From JARRNE01 sp963824085 (lineage in GTDB: Bacteria > Pseudomonadota > Gammaproteobacteria > Chromatiales > Chromatiaceae): DNA of 64,000 bases. Where the stretch lies: NCBI GenBank assembly GCA_963824085.1, contig CAWGNT010000021.1:62001-126000 (forward strand), written 5' to 3'. A program made the position numbers and the translations under genes. The notes beneath the pieces are model-generated. The model did not search any database. It was not told the DNA's origin and saw only the letters and a program-made list of their open reading frames with translations. Positions 61,748 through 64,000 of this stretch are shown in pieces. How positions within the stretch are numbered: position 1 is the stretch's first letter; every line of letters begins with the position of its first letter.

Positions 61748-62377
61748 TTAGCGTTCCGCCATCAGCCTGTCCGCTTCCCCCGGCGGGAGGCCAAACTCTT
61801 CTTCGACCATTCGTCGCCAGGCATCTCCCTTGAAGGTCTTTTCGTCAGGGACCTTGCGGTGGACGAGGTTGTAGTGACAATCGACGCAGGTCTTGCCTCG
61901 GGCCTCCTCCTGGTGTATCGCCGCCGTGTTCGCGCGCTTTCCCTGGATCGCGGCTAGCTCGTGGCAACGCCTACAAGTTGCGGAATCCCGGTCCCTGAAC
62001 CAGCGCCGAGCGGCAAAGGCCGCCTCCGGCAGGTGTAGGGCGTTGATGACGGGATCGTCGTAGCTGGGACCGAAGAGCTGCTTGAAGAGATCTTTGGTAC
62101 CCATCGCGTGATCCCAGGTCGCCGCGAACAGCCCCTCCGAGACGTGGCAGTCGCCGCAGGAGGCTCGCACCCCCGAGGCGGAGTTGTAGTGGGTCGTCTT
62201 CTTGTATTCCTTCTCCGCGTAGCTCATGGAGTGGCAGGTGGTACAGAACTGGTTGCTGCTCGTGAAGCGATCGAATTCGATCAGGAAGGACATAAAGAGC
62301 ACCCCGCCAAGCCCGCCGACCACCAGCGCGATCAGGACGTGGCGGGTGATGAAGAGGGGCAAGCGGAATCTAGCCAT
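61748..62377 (-). CDS. NapC/NirT-type tetraheme cytochrome c
   Basis: This 209-residue membrane-anchored cytochrome has one N-terminal membrane helix (HVLIALVVGGLGGVLFMSF) and four CxxCH sites: CTTCH (C45), CGDCH (C74), CRRCH and CVDCH. That is the NapC/NirT/CycB layout, a quinone-interacting electron carrier. In nitrifiers the analogue CycB (c-M552) accepts electrons from hydroxylamine oxidoreductase. The ATG at 62377 overlaps the stop of the HAO-like gene by 8 nt, so they are translationally coupled. Electron direction, from hydroxylamine to quinone or the reverse, is not shown by the sequence. Confidence 0.9.
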   Translation of the reverse strand: MARFRLPLFITRHVLIALVVGGLGGVLFMSFLIEFDRFTSSNQFCTTCHSMSYAEKEYKKTTHYNSASGVRASCGDCHVSEGLFAATWDHAMGTKDLFKQLFGPSYDDPVINALHLPEAAFAARRWFRDRDSATCRRCHELAAIQGKRANTAAIHQEEARGKTCVDCHYNLVHRKVPDEKTFKGDAWRRMVEEEFGLPPGEADRLMAER

Positions 62378-63836
62378 CGCCTCCCTCCCCGGTGCTGCCG
62401 AAACCCAGAATCGGGTTGGAGGCATCCGGCTCCTTCAGCCATTGGTGCGCCGCTTGGCTGCCGACGTGCCGCTGGATGATGTCGGCCGCCGCCACGCCGG
62501 CGACGTCCCGCACCTGCGGCAAGAACCTGCCATAGAAGTTTCGGCCGACCAGGTACATCCCGTCCCACCAAGCGTGGTTCGGGCTGGCCATCGAGGCACC
62601 GTGGCGTGCCCTCGCCCCCTCGTCGTGCCATAGCTCCCAGTAGGTGAGCTCAATCGGCTCGTCAAATGGAAGTGGCGTCAGCAGCTTGCGGTCGTAGAGC
62701 TCCGCCATGACAGCGCGCGCCGGCGCACCGAACTTGGTGTTGAAGAGCTCAACCACGTTATCGAACTGTTTCATGAACGCCTCGGTGAAGCCCTTTCCGT
62801 GGCACTCCAGACAGACGAGGCTCATCGCCTGGCGACGCTGTTTTGGGCCGGCGACTACCTTGACCTTCGCGGTGGTGCCGCCTGGCTTGGCGACCTCGCT
62901 CCCCCGAGCCGGAGGCCTGTCGGTCGCTGGCAGCTCGAGCTTGGTCCCGTCGTCCAGCACCACGAGGTACTGCCGCTCGGAGACGGGTCGATTGAGGCTC
63001 CAGACATTGCGCATGCCGACATCGTGGGTGGTCGGCAGCTTCCCCGCAGCGCCCATGTGGCAGGTCACGCAGGTGGGAGCAGCCGTGTAATCCTTGCCCG
63101 CCACCCAGAGATCAGCGCCCAGATTCATGTCTCCCCGCTGGTTCGCATAGATCATGCCGTGCTTCGATGCCTCGAAGATCTCCTTGTCCGGCGAATCCGG
63201 TCCCGAGTGGCAGAGAACACAGGCCTCTGGCTCACGCGCCTGCGCCTTCGAGAAGCGGTGGCGCCCGTGACAAGCGGAGCAGGAGCCCTTGGACCCGTCG
63301 GGGTTGATCCGCCCGATGCCCGAGTTGGGCCAGGTCCTCGGATCGAGGGTGCCGTCCCCTCTCACCCTGACCACGGACCCGTGGCACTGGTCGCACCCCG
63401 CGGCGCGCATGGCAGGTCCGGTCAGGTTATCCGCCAGCGCGGGTACCCGGTCTTTGATGATCGCGTACGCCTCCGCGTGGACCGAGCCCCGCTGCTCATC
63501 GAATTCCTGGCTATGGCAGCGCCCGCAGTCCTTCGGCGAGACGACGGTGGCGATGACCTCGCCTTCGTGCTCGATCGCATCCGGCTCCGCGCGATCGGCC
63601 TGATGGCAGTCGATGCAGTTGACGCCCACCTTGCCGTGCGCACTGTCCTGCCATTGCCGAGCGATTCCCGGCGAGGCCTTGATGTGACAGCTGACGCACG
63701 CCTTGCCCGCCTCGCGCCCCCAGTGCGAGGGATCGAGCTTTACCTTCGCCGCATGCGGCGACCCGCAAGAGACGAAGAGCGAGAGCCCGAGAGCGGAAGC
63801 GCAGAGATTCGGTAGACGATCGCGCACACTGCGCAT
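62370..63836 (-). CDS. HAO-family octaheme cytochrome c
   Basis: This 488-residue multiheme cytochrome of the hydroxylamine oxidoreductase family has eight CxxCH sites starting at Cys 47, 74, 104, 148, 186, 206, 256 and 342. Family context strings include GVNCIDCHQADRA, PNSGIGRINPDGSKGSCSAC and THDVGMRNVWSL. The N-terminus has a hydrophobic segment ending FVSCG, either a signal peptide or a lipobox with Cys24. Residues ~288-325 are a heme-free insertion rich in Lys, Pro and Gly. GGAGCACGCAAG before the ATG at 63836 is a good ribosome binding site. The protein could oxidise hydroxylamine, or reduce nitrite or hydroxylamine (epsilon-type); the P460 Tyr could not be assigned here. Confidence 0.88.
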   Translation of the reverse strand: MRSVRDRLPNLCASALGLSLFVSCGSPHAAKVKLDPSHWGREAGKACVSCHIKASPGIARQWQDSAHGKVGVNCIDCHQADRAEPDAIEHEGEVIATVVSPKDCGRCHSQEFDEQRGSVHAEAYAIIKDRVPALADNLTGPAMRAAGCDQCHGSVVRVRGDGTLDPRTWPNSGIGRINPDGSKGSCSACHGRHRFSKAQAREPEACVLCHSGPDSPDKEIFEASKHGMIYANQRGDMNLGADLWVAGKDYTAAPTCVTCHMGAAGKLPTTHDVGMRNVWSLNRPVSERQYLVVLDDGTKLELPATDRPPARGSEVAKPGGTTAKVKVVAGPKQRRQAMSLVCLECHGKGFTEAFMKQFDNVVELFNTKFGAPARAVMAELYDRKLLTPLPFDEPIELTYWELWHDEGARARHGASMASPNHAWWDGMYLVGRNFYGRFLPQVRDVAGVAAADIIQRHVGSQAAHQWLKEPDASNPILGFGSTGEGGDG

Positions 63837-63984
63837 CTTGCGTGCTCCTATTAGAAGACTCGTGCCTTGGAGGCTGTTGCCGGGGTAGACCGTCACTGGT
63901 CATGATCCGCGTCTCAGCCGAGCGCGGGAAATTATGAAGGCGCCTATCACTAAACCGCAATCTATTACAGCACTTTACCGTCTA

Positions 63985-64000
63985 CTAATTATTAGTTTTT
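63985..64000. terminator. AT-rich stem-loop with T-run at the window edge
   Basis: CTAAT/ATTAG (63985-63989 with 63991-63995) followed by a T-run (63996-64000). The stem is short and A/T-rich. It lies upstream of the HAO gene and may end a gene that begins beyond the window. Confidence 0.3.

Overview
The window is a high-GC chromosomal segment from a gammaproteobacterium. The core genes and their order point there: trpS-scpA-scpB-rluB behind yciV/yciO-type genes, PilSR, GlnB, a GcvR-type ACT protein, BamD, RluD and a DusA-type enzyme. A sulfide:quinone oxidoreductase with the residue layout of the Acidithiobacillus ferrooxidans enzyme, and an octaheme HAO-family cytochrome paired with a NapC/NirT cytochrome, suggest a sulfur-oxidising chemolithotroph (Chromatiales/Ectothiorhodospiraceae-like). 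The lineage is inferred from gene content and was not tested by a search. No rRNA, tRNA, CRISPR array, intact insertion sequence or prophage was recognised.

Layout. 1-3.7 kb: Skp/OmpH-type chaperone, a small YdcH protein, an orphan DUF2384 antitoxin-like protein, an MBL hydrolase and an unknown gene. 3.8-7.8 kb: a frameshifted DUF349 gene, a SnoaL-like protein and UspA. 8.1-11.4 kb: two-subunit pyruvate carboxylase. 11.8-16 kb: a cell-surface locus with a VanZ-like gene broken by three indels, coupled to an O-antigen ligase carrying a sugar-binding-like insert. 16.3-17.9 kb: a TauD/TfdA dioxygenase next to a DUF971-MoaD fusion. 18.2-23.8 kb: nudB, aspS, FmdB-type zinc ribbon, SDR, gshA. 24.3-31.4 kb (minus strand): prc, sqr, def, gcvR-like, pgeF, rluD. 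31.7-41.3 kb: bamD, glnB, nadE, sucDC, pilSR, argA. 41.4-56.5 kb: RND pump, dus, TGS GTPase, glnS, PilZ protein, gltX, rluB-scpB-scpA-trpS-M50 peptidase. 56.5-61.7 kb: yciO, PHP phosphoesterase, an unknown gene, yciB, a frameshifted yciI, parvulin, a small membrane protein. 61.7-63.8 kb: HAO/NapC operon.

The most interesting features are (i) the TauD gene beside a DUF971-MoaD fusion that lacks the MoaD Gly-Gly tail, (ii) the octaheme HAO plus quinol-type tetraheme cytochrome in a probable sulfide oxidiser, (iii) the O-antigen ligase with an inserted beta-rich domain, and (iv) an unusual load of structured dispersed repeats: at least five copies of a ~100-nt long-armed hairpin element, two inverted copies of a second composite element, and a possible multi-hairpin element upstream of sqr. 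Five single-base indels, mostly in short runs, break three genes (DUF349, VanZ-like, yciI). They may be true decay or sequence error.
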